In this document: positions 29,671 to 38,724 of the stretch, piece by piece | Layout of the letters: each line of letters starts with the position of its first letter | Position numbering within the stretch: the stretch's first letter is position 1 | From: Denitromonas sp. | Lineage (GTDB): Bacteria > Pseudomonadota > Gammaproteobacteria > Burkholderiales > Rhodocyclaceae | Assembly: GCF_034676725.1 (NCBI RefSeq) | Contig: NZ_JAUCBR010000004.1 | Coordinates: forward strand, 4,182,001 to 4,246,000 | Direction: 5' to 3' | DNA: 64,000 nucleotides | Made by a program: the position numbers and the translations under genes | The notes under the pieces: model-generated | What the model was told of the DNA's origin: nothing | Database searches by the model: none | Seen by the model: the letters and a program-made list of their open reading frames with translations, nothing else

Positions 29671-30105
29671 ATGAAAACGCTCAAACTCCGCAGTTGGCAG
29701 TGGATCGTCCTTGCCCTTGTGGTGGCCTGGGCGACGGACTGGTTCATCCAGCGCCCCGACAGCCAGGCGCGCGCACTGAATGCGGCCATTGCCGCCGAGG
29801 GCAGCGCCGAACTCAAGGCCTACCCCTACCCTTTCCGTGTGCTACGGGTCGAAGACGGCAAGGCGGTGATGGGCACGCCGCGCAGCCGCGATGTGTCGGT
29901 GACCCGCGTCATCAAGATTCTCTACCCCGACATCAACGTGCTCGACACCAATGACGCGGCCTTCATCGCCGCGCAGAAGGAACTGGCCGGCCTGCAGTTC
30001 GAGGCGCGCGACATCGTGATGAAGCAGCCGGGCGTCAAGTCCGTGGCATGGGAAATCGACCGCCACTGGCTCGGCGCGCACGGCATCGACGTACCCGCGA
30101 ACTGA
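29671..30105 (+). CDS. Hypothetical protein with N-terminal membrane anchor
   Basis: 144 residues, not recognised. An N-terminal segment (WQWIVLALVVAWATDWFI, residues 9-26) looks like a signal anchor, placing the rest in the periplasm. The remainder is soluble, with PYPFRVLRVEDGKAVMGTPRS as its most distinctive stretch and no cysteines. Codon use matches the host. It stands 75 bp after the SDR gene; no functional link is evident. Confidence 0.65.
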   Translation: MKTLKLRSWQWIVLALVVAWATDWFIQRPDSQARALNAAIAAEGSAELKAYPYPFRVLRVEDGKAVMGTPRSRDVSVTRVIKILYPDINVLDTNDAAFIAAQKELAGLQFEARDIVMKQPGVKSVAWEIDRHWLGAHGIDVPAN

Positions 30106-30114
30106 AGCAGCGCC

Positions 30115-30142
30115 GTAGCCCGGGCGAGCGCAGCGACCCCGG
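30115..30142. repeat. REP-like element beginning GTAGCCCGGG
   Basis: GTAGCCCGGGCGAGCGCAGC followed by GACCCCGGGG forms an imperfect GC palindrome just after a stop codon. It shares the GTAGCCCGG head with the element at 36554, suggesting a dispersed intergenic repeat family. Confidence 0.5.
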
Positions 30143-30235
30143 GGACAACGCCACCCGACATCCCCCCAGCGTCGGGCCTGCGACCCTCAGCCGGGCGACG
30201 CGCGGCCACCGCGCATCGCTGACCGGCGCGGCGGC

Positions 30236-30436
30236 TTACTTCCCGCCCGTCTTCCCGGCGACCTCGTCAGCCTGGGCGTCAGACAGGCCGCTGACCCGCG
30301 CAAAGCAGCCTTCAAGCGGGCAGTCCCGCCCTGGCGGGCAACCGTGCTCGTAGGCGCATTCCTGCTGTGTCTCGTCGAGCAGGACCATTTCGCGCACCTG
30401 CTCGCAGCGGCCGATGGGGGAGTCGATATGGCTCAT
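30236..30436 (-). CDS. Small cysteine-rich hypothetical protein
   Basis: 66 residues with five cysteines, four in the cluster C-x5-C-x5-C-x4-C (CAYEHGCPPGRDCPLEGC). The start is well supported: AAGGAGACCGCC precedes the ATG at 30434-30436. The cluster suggests binding of a metal or iron-sulfur centre; no family was recognised. Divergent from the iminopeptidase gene, with 150 bp between them that must hold both promoters. Confidence 0.6.
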   Translation of the reverse strand: MSHIDSPIGRCEQVREMVLLDETQQECAYEHGCPPGRDCPLEGCFARVSGLSDAQADEVAGKTGGK

Positions 30437-30587
30437 GGCGGTCTCCTTTCGTGGGGCGAACGAAAGCCCCGGCTCGTGCTCTGTTCACTTCCAATCTACT
30501 CCCGATCGACCCGCTTGACCGACAATTTTCGGGGTCGCGGCAGTGGGCGCGACATAATGTCCACCTCATCGACTCCGCCGCCGGCCC

Positions 30588-31544
30588 ATGACCACACTGC
30601 GCACCCTGTACCCCGCCATCGAACCCTATGCCACCGGCCATCTCAACGTCGGCGATGGCCATTGCATCTACTACGAGCGCGTGGGCACGCCCGGCGCCAA
30701 ACCGGCGGTGTTTCTGCATGGCGGGCCGGGGGGCGGGATCTCGCCGGAGCATCGGCGCCTGTTCGACCCCGCGCGCTACGACGTGCTGCTGTTCGACCAG
30801 CGCGGCTGTGGGCAGTCGACACCGCATGCCTGTCTGGAAGCGAATACCACCTGGCATCTGGTGGCCGACATCGAGCGCCTGCGTGCGATTGTGGGCGCCG
30901 AACAATGGCTGGTTTTTGGCGGCTCGTGGGGGTCGACGCTGGCGCTGGCGTATGCCGAAACACATCCGGACCGGGTGAGCGAGCTGATCTTGCGCGGGGT
31001 GTATACCGTGACCCAGGCGGAGCTGGACTGGTATTACCAGTTTGGCGTGTCGGAGATGTATCCGGACCGCTGGGAGGCGTTTGTCGCCCCCATTCCCGAG
31101 GCGGAGCGCGGCAACCTGATGGCGGCCTACCATGCGCGCCTCACGGGCGACGACCCGGTGGCGCAGCTTGCGGCGGCGCGGGCGTGGAGCACCTGGGAAG
31201 GCAGCACGATCAAGCTGCTGCCGGACGCGGACTTTGCCGCCGGCTTTGGCGAAGACCACTTTGCGCTGGCCTTCGCCCGCATCGAAAACCACTACTTCAC
31301 CCATGGTGCCTGGCTGGATGAGGGCCAGTTGCTGCGCGATGCCTACAAGCTGCGCGACATTCCCGGCACCATCGTGCACGGCCGCTACGACATGCCCTGC
31401 CCGCTGCGCACCGCCTGGGCGTTGCACAAGGCATGGCCGGCGGCGGATTTCCATCTCATCGAGGGGGCCGGCCATGCGTATTCTGAACCGGGCATTCTCG
31501 ACCAGCTGATACGCGCCACCGACCGCTTCGCCAGCCGCCGCTGA
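30588..31544 (+). CDS. pip: Proline iminopeptidase
   Basis: Releases N-terminal proline from peptides. 318 residues of the S33 family: HGGPGGG oxyanion loop, DQRGCGQSTPHA, nucleophile elbow GGSWGS, Asp in GRYDMPCP and catalytic His in GAGHAYSEPG. All characteristic motifs of the 310-320 residue bacterial enzyme are present. Cytoplasmic, no signal peptide. Confidence 0.95.
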   Translation: MTTLRTLYPAIEPYATGHLNVGDGHCIYYERVGTPGAKPAVFLHGGPGGGISPEHRRLFDPARYDVLLFDQRGCGQSTPHACLEANTTWHLVADIERLRAIVGAEQWLVFGGSWGSTLALAYAETHPDRVSELILRGVYTVTQAELDWYYQFGVSEMYPDRWEAFVAPIPEAERGNLMAAYHARLTGDDPVAQLAAARAWSTWEGSTIKLLPDADFAAGFGEDHFALAFARIENHYFTHGAWLDEGQLLRDAYKLRDIPGTIVHGRYDMPCPLRTAWALHKAWPAADFHLIEGAGHAYSEPGILDQLIRATDRFASRR

Positions 31545-31559
31545 GCCCGGCCCGCCGCG

Positions 31560-34500
31560 TCAGTGCCCGGACAGGATGACGCGGTTGCGGCCGGCAGCCT
31601 TGGCCTGATAGAGCGCGTTGTCGGCCTGCTTGAGCAAGGCCGTGGGGTCGATCGCGTCGCCCGCCTCGACCGCCACACCCGCCGAGAAGGTACAGCGCGC
31701 AAAACGCCGGGAGCCGGCGTGGAAGATTTCGTCGGCAAAGTTCGCCTGCAACGCCGTCAGGCGCTCGGCAATGGCGTCGGCGGTCTGTTCGGGCAGGATC
31801 ACCACGAACTCCTCGCCGCCGTAGCGGCAGACGGTATCGGTGCTGCGGAACCAGCGCTGGAGCAACTCGGCGATGCGGCGCAGCACGTCATCGCCCACGT
31901 CGTGACCGTAAGCGTCGTTGATCGCCTTGAAGTGGTCGAGATCGATGACGGCGCAGCCCAGCCGGCTGCCGTTGCGCCGCGCCCGCTTGACCTCGCTGGC
32001 GAGCGTCATCTCCATGTAGCGGCGGTTGTAGAGCTGGGTGAGCGGATCGCGCAGCACCTGCTCGTGCAGGATCTCGCGCAGGTTCAGGTTCGACAAGGCC
32101 AGGTTGATGCTCTCGGACACGGCCGCGAGCAGGTGCGCCAGGTTGCGCCGCTGGCGCTCGGTGGTGGCGCGATAGGCCAGTGTGAGGGCAGCCTGGGTCT
32201 GCCCCTGCACCATCAGCGGCAGGCAGATGTAGGCGCCCACCTCGGGGGCCACATGCGCACAGCGCACCAGTGCCTCTGAGGCGACAACCTCATAGCTGCG
32301 CCCCTGCCGGACGGCCCAGCAATCGCCCGCGTGGCAGCGCGTGGCAATGCCTGCCGCCTCGCCCCAGCTGACCCAGTCGGAGAGTTGGCCGTCGCGTTCG
32401 CCCGGCGCATAGGCCAGGATGCGCCCGGCCGAGCCGGGGAACATGCGCTGCATGGCCATGCGGATCACCTCGGCGGCCTCGGCGCGATCCTTGCAGGCCA
32501 TCAGCTGCTCGTTGATGCGGTTCAGCTCGGTCAGCTCGGCATCGCGGCGTTCAAGCGCCTGCACCATGTCCTGCAGCTGTTCGTTGAACTGCCGCGACTG
32601 CTCGGCCGAGGCGACCCGCTCGGAGATATCGCGCATCACCCCGACAAACAGCGTTCGCTGCGTCAGCGGCAGTTCGGACACCGTCAGCTCGACCGGAAAG
32701 CGGCTGCCGTCATGCCGCAACCCCTCCACCGTGCGGTTGAAGCCGATGGTGTGCTTGTGGCCGGTGCGACGGAAATCGGCCAGATAGCCATCGTGGTGGC
32801 TGCGGAAGGGTTCGGGCATGAGCATGCTCACGTTCTGCCCCACCAGCGCCTCGGGCGACCAGCCAAAGATGTTGGCAACCGCCGGATTGACCGAATCGAT
32901 GGTGCCGTACTCGTCGATGATCACGATGCCGTCGAGCACCGCCTGGAACACGCCGCTCATCCGCGCCTCGCTCTGCCGCAAGGTGGCCTCGATGCGACGC
33001 CGCTCTTCCACCTCGCGCCGCAGTTGCGCGGTGCCGTCGCCAATGAGCCGCGCCACCTCGACGCGCTGGCCGCTCACGGTCAGCAAGAAGCCGTGCAGCA
33101 ACGCAAAGAACACCGCACTGCCGATCAGGGCAATCCACAGCAGGGGCACGCCGCCGGCGGGAATGAAGTGCGGATCCTCGGCCAGTCGCAGTTGCCACAT
33201 CCGGTCACCGACCGGCACGGTTTCAGACATGGCCATGCCTTCGCCGGCAGGCACGTCGTGGGCGGGATACAGGCGCTCTGCGCCGTCGGTGATATCGACC
33301 AGCGACAGGCGCAGCCCGGCCAGGTCGAACTCGGCCACCACCGAGGCCATCATCGGCGCCACCCGCAGCACGCCAACGGTGAGCCCGCCAAGCGACGGTT
33401 CGGCGGCGTCCGGCGCCCCGCGATAGATCGGCGACACCACCAGCACCGCCGGGTCGGCTTGTGCCCGCTCGGGCGGTGCCGCAAGGAAAGACACCGCGCT
33501 GACCGAGCGCAATCCGCTGTCGAGCACCCGCGCGATGGTGCGCATCCACTCGCTGCTCGCCGCCATATCGACGCCCAGACGGAAGGGGCTCGCTTGCCGC
33601 GGCACCGAGAAAAAGACCGGATAGTGGACGTCGCGCAGCCGGGCCGGCACCAGTTGCCCGCCGGCATCGAACTCCCGAAACACGAAGCCGTCGATCCCGT
33701 CGTCGCGCGCCCGCGCTTCGTAGGCTTCCCGCTCCTGGGCCGGCACCTGCGGCACCCACTGCAAGGCGGCCAGCCCGGGGGCCCGGGGCAGCAGGATTTC
33801 AGTCTGGTGGCGAAAGGCTCGGCGCGACGGGGCCGGCGTGCTTTCCAGGAAGCGGTCGGCCGCATCAACCGCAGCCATCATGGCGCTCACCCGGTCTTCG
33901 AAGCGGTGGCTGATGGCCGAGGCCAGGGCCTCGAAACGGGCCGCATGACGCTCCTGCTCGACATCCGCAGCAATCCGGAACAGCCCGAGCACCGCCAGCA
34001 GCACCGCCCCGGCGGGCACCGCCAGCGTACTGAGCCGCGCACGCCACAGCGGCACGCGCCACCACCACAGTGTGAGCAACACCGGCATCACCGCGATCAC
34101 CGCCACCAGCTGCGACAACCAACCGGCCAGGAACAGCTCACCGGGTTGCTCGATGGCCCCCGCCGTACTGAAGGATCTCACCCCAAGGCGCGCCAGGGCC
34201 CACAGCACCGCCGGCAGCGCGCCGGCAAACACAAACAGGCGCAAGGCGTCGAGCACATGTGTCAGCTGCCGCCAGCCGGGCACGTAGCGCCGGGTGAGCA
34301 CCGCACCCACACCCGCCTGGATCACTGCGGCCACGGCCATCACGAGCGCGCCGGCCACGGCCTGCTGGCGTGGCAGAGACAGCAGCAACGGATCGCTGAT
34401 CATGCCGAAGACCAGGGCGCCGATGCCGATCCCGATCACCGCCCAGCGGCCACACGCCAGCCAGGCGAGCAACGCCACCGCCGCCGGAAGCGCGATGGCC

Positions 34501-34601
34501 AGCTCACCGGGCACGGGGCCCGGCAGCAGGCTCGCCACGACACCGGCCACCGCATAGACCATGGCCAACACTGGCTGTCGAACCCACTGAGACTCGATCA
34601 C
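31560..34601 (-). CDS. Membrane-bound diguanylate cyclase with MASE1, CHASE, PAS, GAF and GGDEF domains
   Basis: 1013 residues. A multi-helix MASE1-like membrane domain (about 1-210) leads to a periplasmic CHASE domain (about 225-440), another membrane helix near 484-510, a PAS domain near 545-660, a GAF-like domain near 700-840 and a C-terminal GGDEF domain. The active site is RYGGEEF near residue 926, intact for cyclic-di-GMP synthesis, and RSTD five residues before it is an inhibitory I-site. The GTG start at 34599-34601 follows a strong GGGAGG site. It should turn an extracellular signal into c-di-GMP; the ligand is unknown. Confidence 0.88.
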   Translation of the reverse strand: MIESQWVRQPVLAMVYAVAGVVASLLPGPVPGELAIALPAAVALLAWLACGRWAVIGIGIGALVFGMISDPLLLSLPRQQAVAGALVMAVAAVIQAGVGAVLTRRYVPGWRQLTHVLDALRLFVFAGALPAVLWALARLGVRSFSTAGAIEQPGELFLAGWLSQLVAVIAVMPVLLTLWWWRVPLWRARLSTLAVPAGAVLLAVLGLFRIAADVEQERHAARFEALASAISHRFEDRVSAMMAAVDAADRFLESTPAPSRRAFRHQTEILLPRAPGLAALQWVPQVPAQEREAYEARARDDGIDGFVFREFDAGGQLVPARLRDVHYPVFFSVPRQASPFRLGVDMAASSEWMRTIARVLDSGLRSVSAVSFLAAPPERAQADPAVLVVSPIYRGAPDAAEPSLGGLTVGVLRVAPMMASVVAEFDLAGLRLSLVDITDGAERLYPAHDVPAGEGMAMSETVPVGDRMWQLRLAEDPHFIPAGGVPLLWIALIGSAVFFALLHGFLLTVSGQRVEVARLIGDGTAQLRREVEERRRIEATLRQSEARMSGVFQAVLDGIVIIDEYGTIDSVNPAVANIFGWSPEALVGQNVSMLMPEPFRSHHDGYLADFRRTGHKHTIGFNRTVEGLRHDGSRFPVELTVSELPLTQRTLFVGVMRDISERVASAEQSRQFNEQLQDMVQALERRDAELTELNRINEQLMACKDRAEAAEVIRMAMQRMFPGSAGRILAYAPGERDGQLSDWVSWGEAAGIATRCHAGDCWAVRQGRSYEVVASEALVRCAHVAPEVGAYICLPLMVQGQTQAALTLAYRATTERQRRNLAHLLAAVSESINLALSNLNLREILHEQVLRDPLTQLYNRRYMEMTLASEVKRARRNGSRLGCAVIDLDHFKAINDAYGHDVGDDVLRRIAELLQRWFRSTDTVCRYGGEEFVVILPEQTADAIAERLTALQANFADEIFHAGSRRFARCTFSAGVAVEAGDAIDPTALLKQADNALYQAKAAGRNRVILSGH

Positions 34602-34690
34602 TGACCCTCCCCGGCAGTGCGCTCCCAGGTCGATTCTATAGCGAAAACGCGGCGCCTCCGCATTGGGTCGCCGATCGGAATGCCGCCGTG

Positions 34691-35617
34691 CTAAGGCACG
34701 AAGGGAATATCGATCTCATCGCTGCGACGCGCGCCGCTGGTCATGGCCCGGCACAGGGCGAGAAATTCGCGCATGCCGGCGCTCTGGTATTTCTGCCGGT
34801 GCCACACAAACTGGAAGCTGCGTTGCAGGTCCAGCCCCGGCACGGCCAGTGGCACCAGGCTGCCGCGGCGGAAGGCGTCGCGCAGCGCCAGGCGCGACAG
34901 GCAACCCACGCCGAGTCCGAACTCCACCGCCCGTTTGATGGCCTCGGTGTGCTCCAGCGACAGCCGGACCCGGGGCGAGTACGGCACCCGGCGGAAGGCC
35001 TGCTCAAAGGTCGCCCGCGTGCCGCTGCCGGCCTCGCGCACGATCCATTCGACGTCCTGAAGATCGTCCAGCGACAGCGCCGTCCGGCTCGCCAGCGGAT
35101 GCGTCGGCGCGCAGAACACCGCCAGCTCGTCGGCCACCCAGGTCTCCACCGCCAGGTCGGGATGGCTGCAGGTGCCTTCGATCAAACCCAGGTCCAGCTC
35201 GAAGGCTGCCAGGCGCTCGATGATCGACGCCGTGTTGTGCACTTTCAGGTCAACCCGACTGTCCGGGTGGTTCTGCAGGAAGCGCGCCACCAGCAGCGTC
35301 GCCAGGTAGTTACCAATGGTCAGCGTCGCACCGATGCGCAGGCGGCCGTAGCCCGCCCGCCCGGCCAGCGCGTCTTCGATGGCCTGGCTGCGATCGAGCA
35401 GGTCGGCCACCTGCGGCAACACCTGCTCGCCCAGCGTATTGAGCCGCAGCACACGGCCGACGCGGTCGAACAGCAAGGTGTCGAACTGGCGTTCCAGCTC
35501 ACCCAAAGCCGAGCTGACCGCCGACTGCGACATGGATAGCCGCTCGGCCGCGCGCGACACGCTGTCGGCCCGGGCCACCTCCAGAAACACCTGCAACTGA
35601 CGAAGCGTGATCTTCAT
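34691..35617 (-). CDS. LysR-family regulator, FinR-like, divergent from fpr
   Basis: 308 residues: winged helix-turn-helix (LRQLQVFLEVARADSVSRAAERLSMSQSAVS pattern) and a CysB/CbbR-type effector domain (RIGATLTIGNYLA, GTCSHPDL, REAGSGTR). It is divergent from fpr with a 99-bp gap, the same layout as finR-fpr in pseudomonads where the LysR protein activates fpr under oxidative or sulfur stress. The role is inferred from this context. Confidence 0.85.
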   Translation of the reverse strand: MKITLRQLQVFLEVARADSVSRAAERLSMSQSAVSSALGELERQFDTLLFDRVGRVLRLNTLGEQVLPQVADLLDRSQAIEDALAGRAGYGRLRIGATLTIGNYLATLLVARFLQNHPDSRVDLKVHNTASIIERLAAFELDLGLIEGTCSHPDLAVETWVADELAVFCAPTHPLASRTALSLDDLQDVEWIVREAGSGTRATFEQAFRRVPYSPRVRLSLEHTEAIKRAVEFGLGVGCLSRLALRDAFRRGSLVPLAVPGLDLQRSFQFVWHRQKYQSAGMREFLALCRAMTSGARRSDEIDIPFVP

Positions 35618-35716
35618 ATCGATTCAATCGAACATATTTATCCAAATTATTCGCTTTATCGAACATAAACGCCACCGTAAAGTCACATCAACCCAACGTG
35701 TCTGGAGTAAAAAAGC

Positions 35717-36493
35717 ATGAGCAACCTGGCCACCGAACGCGTCCTCAGCGTCCATCACTGGAACGAGAGTCTGTTCAGCTTCCGCACCACCCGCGACCGC
35801 GGCCTGCGCTTCGAGAACGGCCAGTTCGTGATGATCGGCCTCGAGACCGAGTCGCGCCCGCTCATCCGCGCCTACAGCATCGCCAGCCCCAACTACGAAG
35901 AGCACCTTGAGTTCTTCAGCATCAAGGTGCCCGACGGCCCGCTCACCTCGCGCCTGCAACACCTGCAGCCGGGCGACCCCATCGTGGTCAGCCGCAAGCC
36001 CACCGGCACACTGGTGCTGCGCGACCTACGCCCGGGGCGCAACCTGTACCTGCTGTCCACCGGTACCGGCCTGGCGCCCTTCATGAGCGTGATCCAGGAC
36101 CCGGAAACCTACGAACGCTTCGAGAAGGTCGTGTTGCTGCACGGCGTGCGCTGGACCTCGGAACTGGCCTACAGCGAGTTCATCGAGCAAACCCTGCCGG
36201 CCAACGAGTTCATCGGCGACGCGGTGCGCGAGCAACTGGTGTACTACCCCACCGTCACCCGCGAGCCCTTCCGCAACACCGGCCGCATCACCGAGGTCAT
36301 CCCCTCCGGCAAGCTCTTCACCGACACCGGCCTACCCGCCATCGACCCGGCACTCGACCGCGCCATGATCTGCGGCAGCCCCGCCATGCTCGACGACTGC
36401 TGCAAGATGCTCGACGGCATGGGCTTCGAGATCTCGCCGCGCACCGGCGAGACTGGCGACTACGTGATTGAACGAGCGTTTGTGGAGAAGTAA
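35717..36493 (+). CDS. fpr: Ferredoxin--NADP(+) reductase
   Basis: FAD enzyme moving electrons between NADPH and ferredoxin/flavodoxin. 258 residues, the bacterial Fpr length. FAD-binding motif RAYSIASPNYEEHLEFF, NADP-binding GTGLAPFMS, CGSPAMLDD, and a C-terminal aromatic-plus-VEK ending (ERAFVEK) typical of the proteobacterial subclass. Likely supplies reducing power for iron-sulfur repair; controlled by the divergent LysR gene. Confidence 0.96.
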   Translation: MSNLATERVLSVHHWNESLFSFRTTRDRGLRFENGQFVMIGLETESRPLIRAYSIASPNYEEHLEFFSIKVPDGPLTSRLQHLQPGDPIVVSRKPTGTLVLRDLRPGRNLYLLSTGTGLAPFMSVIQDPETYERFEKVVLLHGVRWTSELAYSEFIEQTLPANEFIGDAVREQLVYYPTVTREPFRNTGRITEVIPSGKLFTDTGLPAIDPALDRAMICGSPAMLDDCCKMLDGMGFEISPRTGETGDYVIERAFVEK

Positions 36494-36500
36494 AAACGAA

Positions 36501-36540
36501 GCGGCCGCGATATTCGGAACAGTCCGGGCACCGCGGCCGC
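36501..36540 (+). terminator. Possible terminator after fpr
   Basis: GCGGCCGCG (36501-36509) pairs with CGCGGCCGC (36532-36540), 8 bp after the fpr stop codon. There is no T-run, so termination efficiency is doubtful. Confidence 0.45.
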
Positions 36541-36553
36541 GTCACAGCGATTC

Positions 36554-36594
36554 GTAGCCCGGACTCCGGCCTTGCAGGCCTGCATCCGGGCTAC
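36554..36594. repeat. REP-like palindrome GTAGCCCGGA ... TCCGGGCTAC
   Basis: Ten-base arms GTAGCCCGGA (36554-36563) and TCCGGGCTAC (36585-36594) enclose an inner GGCC-TTGCA-GGCC stem. It lies between the convergent fpr and hepT genes and shares its head with the element at 30115. Confidence 0.7.
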
Positions 36595-36604
36595 GCGTGC
36601 TATC

Positions 36605-36952
36605 TCAGGCCGCCACGATTTTCTTCAATTGCTGCAACAGCATCGGCACTTCGTCCTGAATGATGCTCCACAGCGTGTCCTCATCGAGGCCCAGATAGCC
36701 GTGGATCAATCGATTGCGGGTAGCGATGATCATGCGCCACGGAATCTCCGGGTGCGCAGCACGAACTGCATCGGGAATATGCGTTGCGGCCTCGCCGATC
36801 AGTTCGAGATTACGCAAAGTGGCATCGTAGGCCAGAGAGCTCGCGACAAACGTCGCCTGATCAAAGCCGTCCGTATAGGCCAGCACCTTCTCGGCAAAGC
36901 CTGTCATGTCATTCAGATAGAAGCGCCATTCGCGCACCGGCGATTCAGACAT
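36605..36952 (-). CDS. hepT: HepT-like HEPN ribonuclease toxin
   Basis: 115 residues from the ATG at 36950-36952 (MSESPVREWRFYLNDM). It carries the HEPN active-site motif RX4HXY as RNRLIHGY near the C-terminal third. In the MntA-HepT systems studied, HepT is an RNase toxin silenced by poly-AMPylation of this Tyr. Start overlaps the end of the partner gene by 8 bp. The N-terminal extension of the open frame has no protein character and was left out. Confidence 0.88.
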   Translation of the reverse strand: MSESPVREWRFYLNDMTGFAEKVLAYTDGFDQATFVASSLAYDATLRNLELIGEAATHIPDAVRAAHPEIPWRMIIATRNRLIHGYLGLDEDTLWSIIQDEVPMLLQQLKKIVAA

Positions 36953-37235
36953 CCACCCGCTCCTGTTCCACAAAGGGCCGCAGCTCGGGCCGCAAGGCCT
37001 TTTCGGTGACCAGGTCGACCGGGCAGCCCAGCAAATCCTCAAGATAGAACTGGACGCCGAAATAGCGCTTGGAGGTTGCCGGGCCATCGAAGGCAACGAG
37101 GATGTCGACGTCGCTCTTATCGGTGGACGCATCCCGCGCCGTCGAGCCAAACAAAGACAACCGCGTCACCCCGAACTGGCGCTGCAGCTCAGCCTTGCTA
37201 CGGGTCAGTTGGTCGATTGCACTTTGCCGGTTCAC
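36945..37235 (-). CDS. mntA: MntA-like minimal nucleotidyltransferase antitoxin
   Basis: 96 residues of the pol-beta superfamily. The catalytic motif GS-x10-D-x-D is complete in GSTARDASTDKSDVDI near residues 30-45, so AMP transfer should be possible. In known pairs MntA neutralises HepT by AMPylating it. First gene of the overlapping pair, with nothing between it and radA but a 110-bp gap. Confidence 0.88.
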   Translation of the reverse strand: MNRQSAIDQLTRSKAELQRQFGVTRLSLFGSTARDASTDKSDVDILVAFDGPATSKRYFGVQFYLEDLLGCPVDLVTEKALRPELRPFVEQERVDV

Positions 37236-37345
37236 CGCATCGCTCCTGTTATCAGTCCTGTAAGCATACGACGCTTCATTGAATGATGGCCGTCCGAAAC
37301 CACCTTCAGCAGCTCAAACACCCCCAATCGGGGCGAGGTGCACGC

Positions 37346-38722
37346 TCACGCCAACCCCGACACCCGCGAAATCGCCTCCTCCACCCGGTCCACCGCGATC
37401 ACCTCAATCCCCTTCACCCCGCCTTTCGGCGCATTGGCCTTGGGCACGATGGCGTGGGTGAAGCCGAGTTTGGCGGCTTCCTTGAGGCGCTCTTGCCCGC
37501 GTGGCGCGGGGCGGATTTCGCCGGCGAGGCCGACTTCACCGAAGACGGCGAGCTGCGCGGGCAGCGGTTTGTTCTTGAGTGAGGAGACGATGGCGAGCAG
37601 CACGGCGAGGTCGGCGGCGGGTTCGCTGATCTTGACGCCACCGACGGCATTGACGAACACGTCCTGATCGGCGCACTGGATGCCGGCGTGGCGGTGGGCG
37701 ACGGCGAGCAGCATGGCGAGGCGGTTTTGCTCCAGACCCACACTCAGGCGGCGCGGGCTGGGGGCGTGGCTGTTGTCGACCAGGGCCTGCACCTCGACCA
37801 GCAGCGGACGCGTGCCTTCTTGTGTGACCAGCACGCAGGCGCCGGCGACGGGCTGGCTGTGCTGGGAGAGGAAGATGGCGGAAGGGTTGGACACCGGGCG
37901 CAGGCCGCGGTCGGTCATGGCGAAGACGCCCAGTTCGTTCACCGCGCCAAAGCGGTTCTTGAAGGCGCGCACCAGGCGGAAGCTGGAGTGGGTGTCGCCT
38001 TCGAAATAGAGCACGGTGTCGACCATGTGTTCGAGCACGCGCGGGCCGGCCAGGCTGCCGTCCTTGGTGACATGGCCGACAAGAATGAGGCTGGTGCCGC
38101 TTTGCTTGGCGAAGCGGGTCAGCTGGGCGGCGCATTCACGCACCTGGGTGACCGAGCCGGGGGCGGAGCTGTAGGCGTCGGAGTACAGCGTCTGGATGGA
38201 GTCGATCACGGCAATGCGCGGCCGCGCGGCGCCGAGCGTGCCGAGGATGGCTTCAAGGCCGATCTCGGGCAGCAGTTGCAGGCCCTCGGTGGGCAATTGC
38301 AGACGCTGGGCGCGCAGGGCAACCTGATCGGCCGACTCTTCGCCGCTCACGTACACCACCTTGTGATGCGGCGCGAGTACGGCCAGTGCCTGCAGCAGCA
38401 GCGTGGACTTGCCGATGCCGGGGTCGCCACCGATCAGCACCACACCACCGGCCACCAGCCCACCGCCGAGCACGCGGTCGAACTCGCCGACGCCGGTGGG
38501 GATGCGCGGCTCCTCGCGCGGCTCGATCTCGGACAGCGCACGCAGGCCGCTGGTGGTGCCGGCCAGCGCAGCGAAGCGGTTAGGGCCGCTGCTCGACTCG
38601 GCCACCGTCTCGACGATGGTGTTCCATTGCTGGCACTGCGGACACTGGCCCTGCCAGCGCGGCGTGGTGGCGCCGCATTCATTGCAGACGAAGATGCTGC
38701 GCTGTTTTGCTTTGGTGGCCAT
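37346..38722 (-). CDS. radA: DNA repair protein RadA
   Basis: RadA is a RecA-like branch-migration ATPase used in recombination repair. 458 residues: zinc finger CNECGATTPRWQGQCPQC at the N-terminus, Walker A GDPGIGKST, the RadA-specific KNRFG motif, and a C-terminal Lon-protease-like domain. It begins 2 bp after the stop codon of the LysR gene upstream, so the two are co-transcribed. Confidence 0.97.
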   Translation of the reverse strand: MATKAKQRSIFVCNECGATTPRWQGQCPQCQQWNTIVETVAESSSGPNRFAALAGTTSGLRALSEIEPREEPRIPTGVGEFDRVLGGGLVAGGVVLIGGDPGIGKSTLLLQALAVLAPHHKVVYVSGEESADQVALRAQRLQLPTEGLQLLPEIGLEAILGTLGAARPRIAVIDSIQTLYSDAYSSAPGSVTQVRECAAQLTRFAKQSGTSLILVGHVTKDGSLAGPRVLEHMVDTVLYFEGDTHSSFRLVRAFKNRFGAVNELGVFAMTDRGLRPVSNPSAIFLSQHSQPVAGACVLVTQEGTRPLLVEVQALVDNSHAPSPRRLSVGLEQNRLAMLLAVAHRHAGIQCADQDVFVNAVGGVKISEPAADLAVLLAIVSSLKNKPLPAQLAVFGEVGLAGEIRPAPRGQERLKEAAKLGFTHAIVPKANAPKGGVKGIEVIAVDRVEEAISRVSGLA

Positions 38723-38724
38723 GG

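Noticed and set aside
30515..30558. TTGACC and CATAAT as a pip promoter
   Set aside because: Spacing is about 32 bp, far from 16-18.
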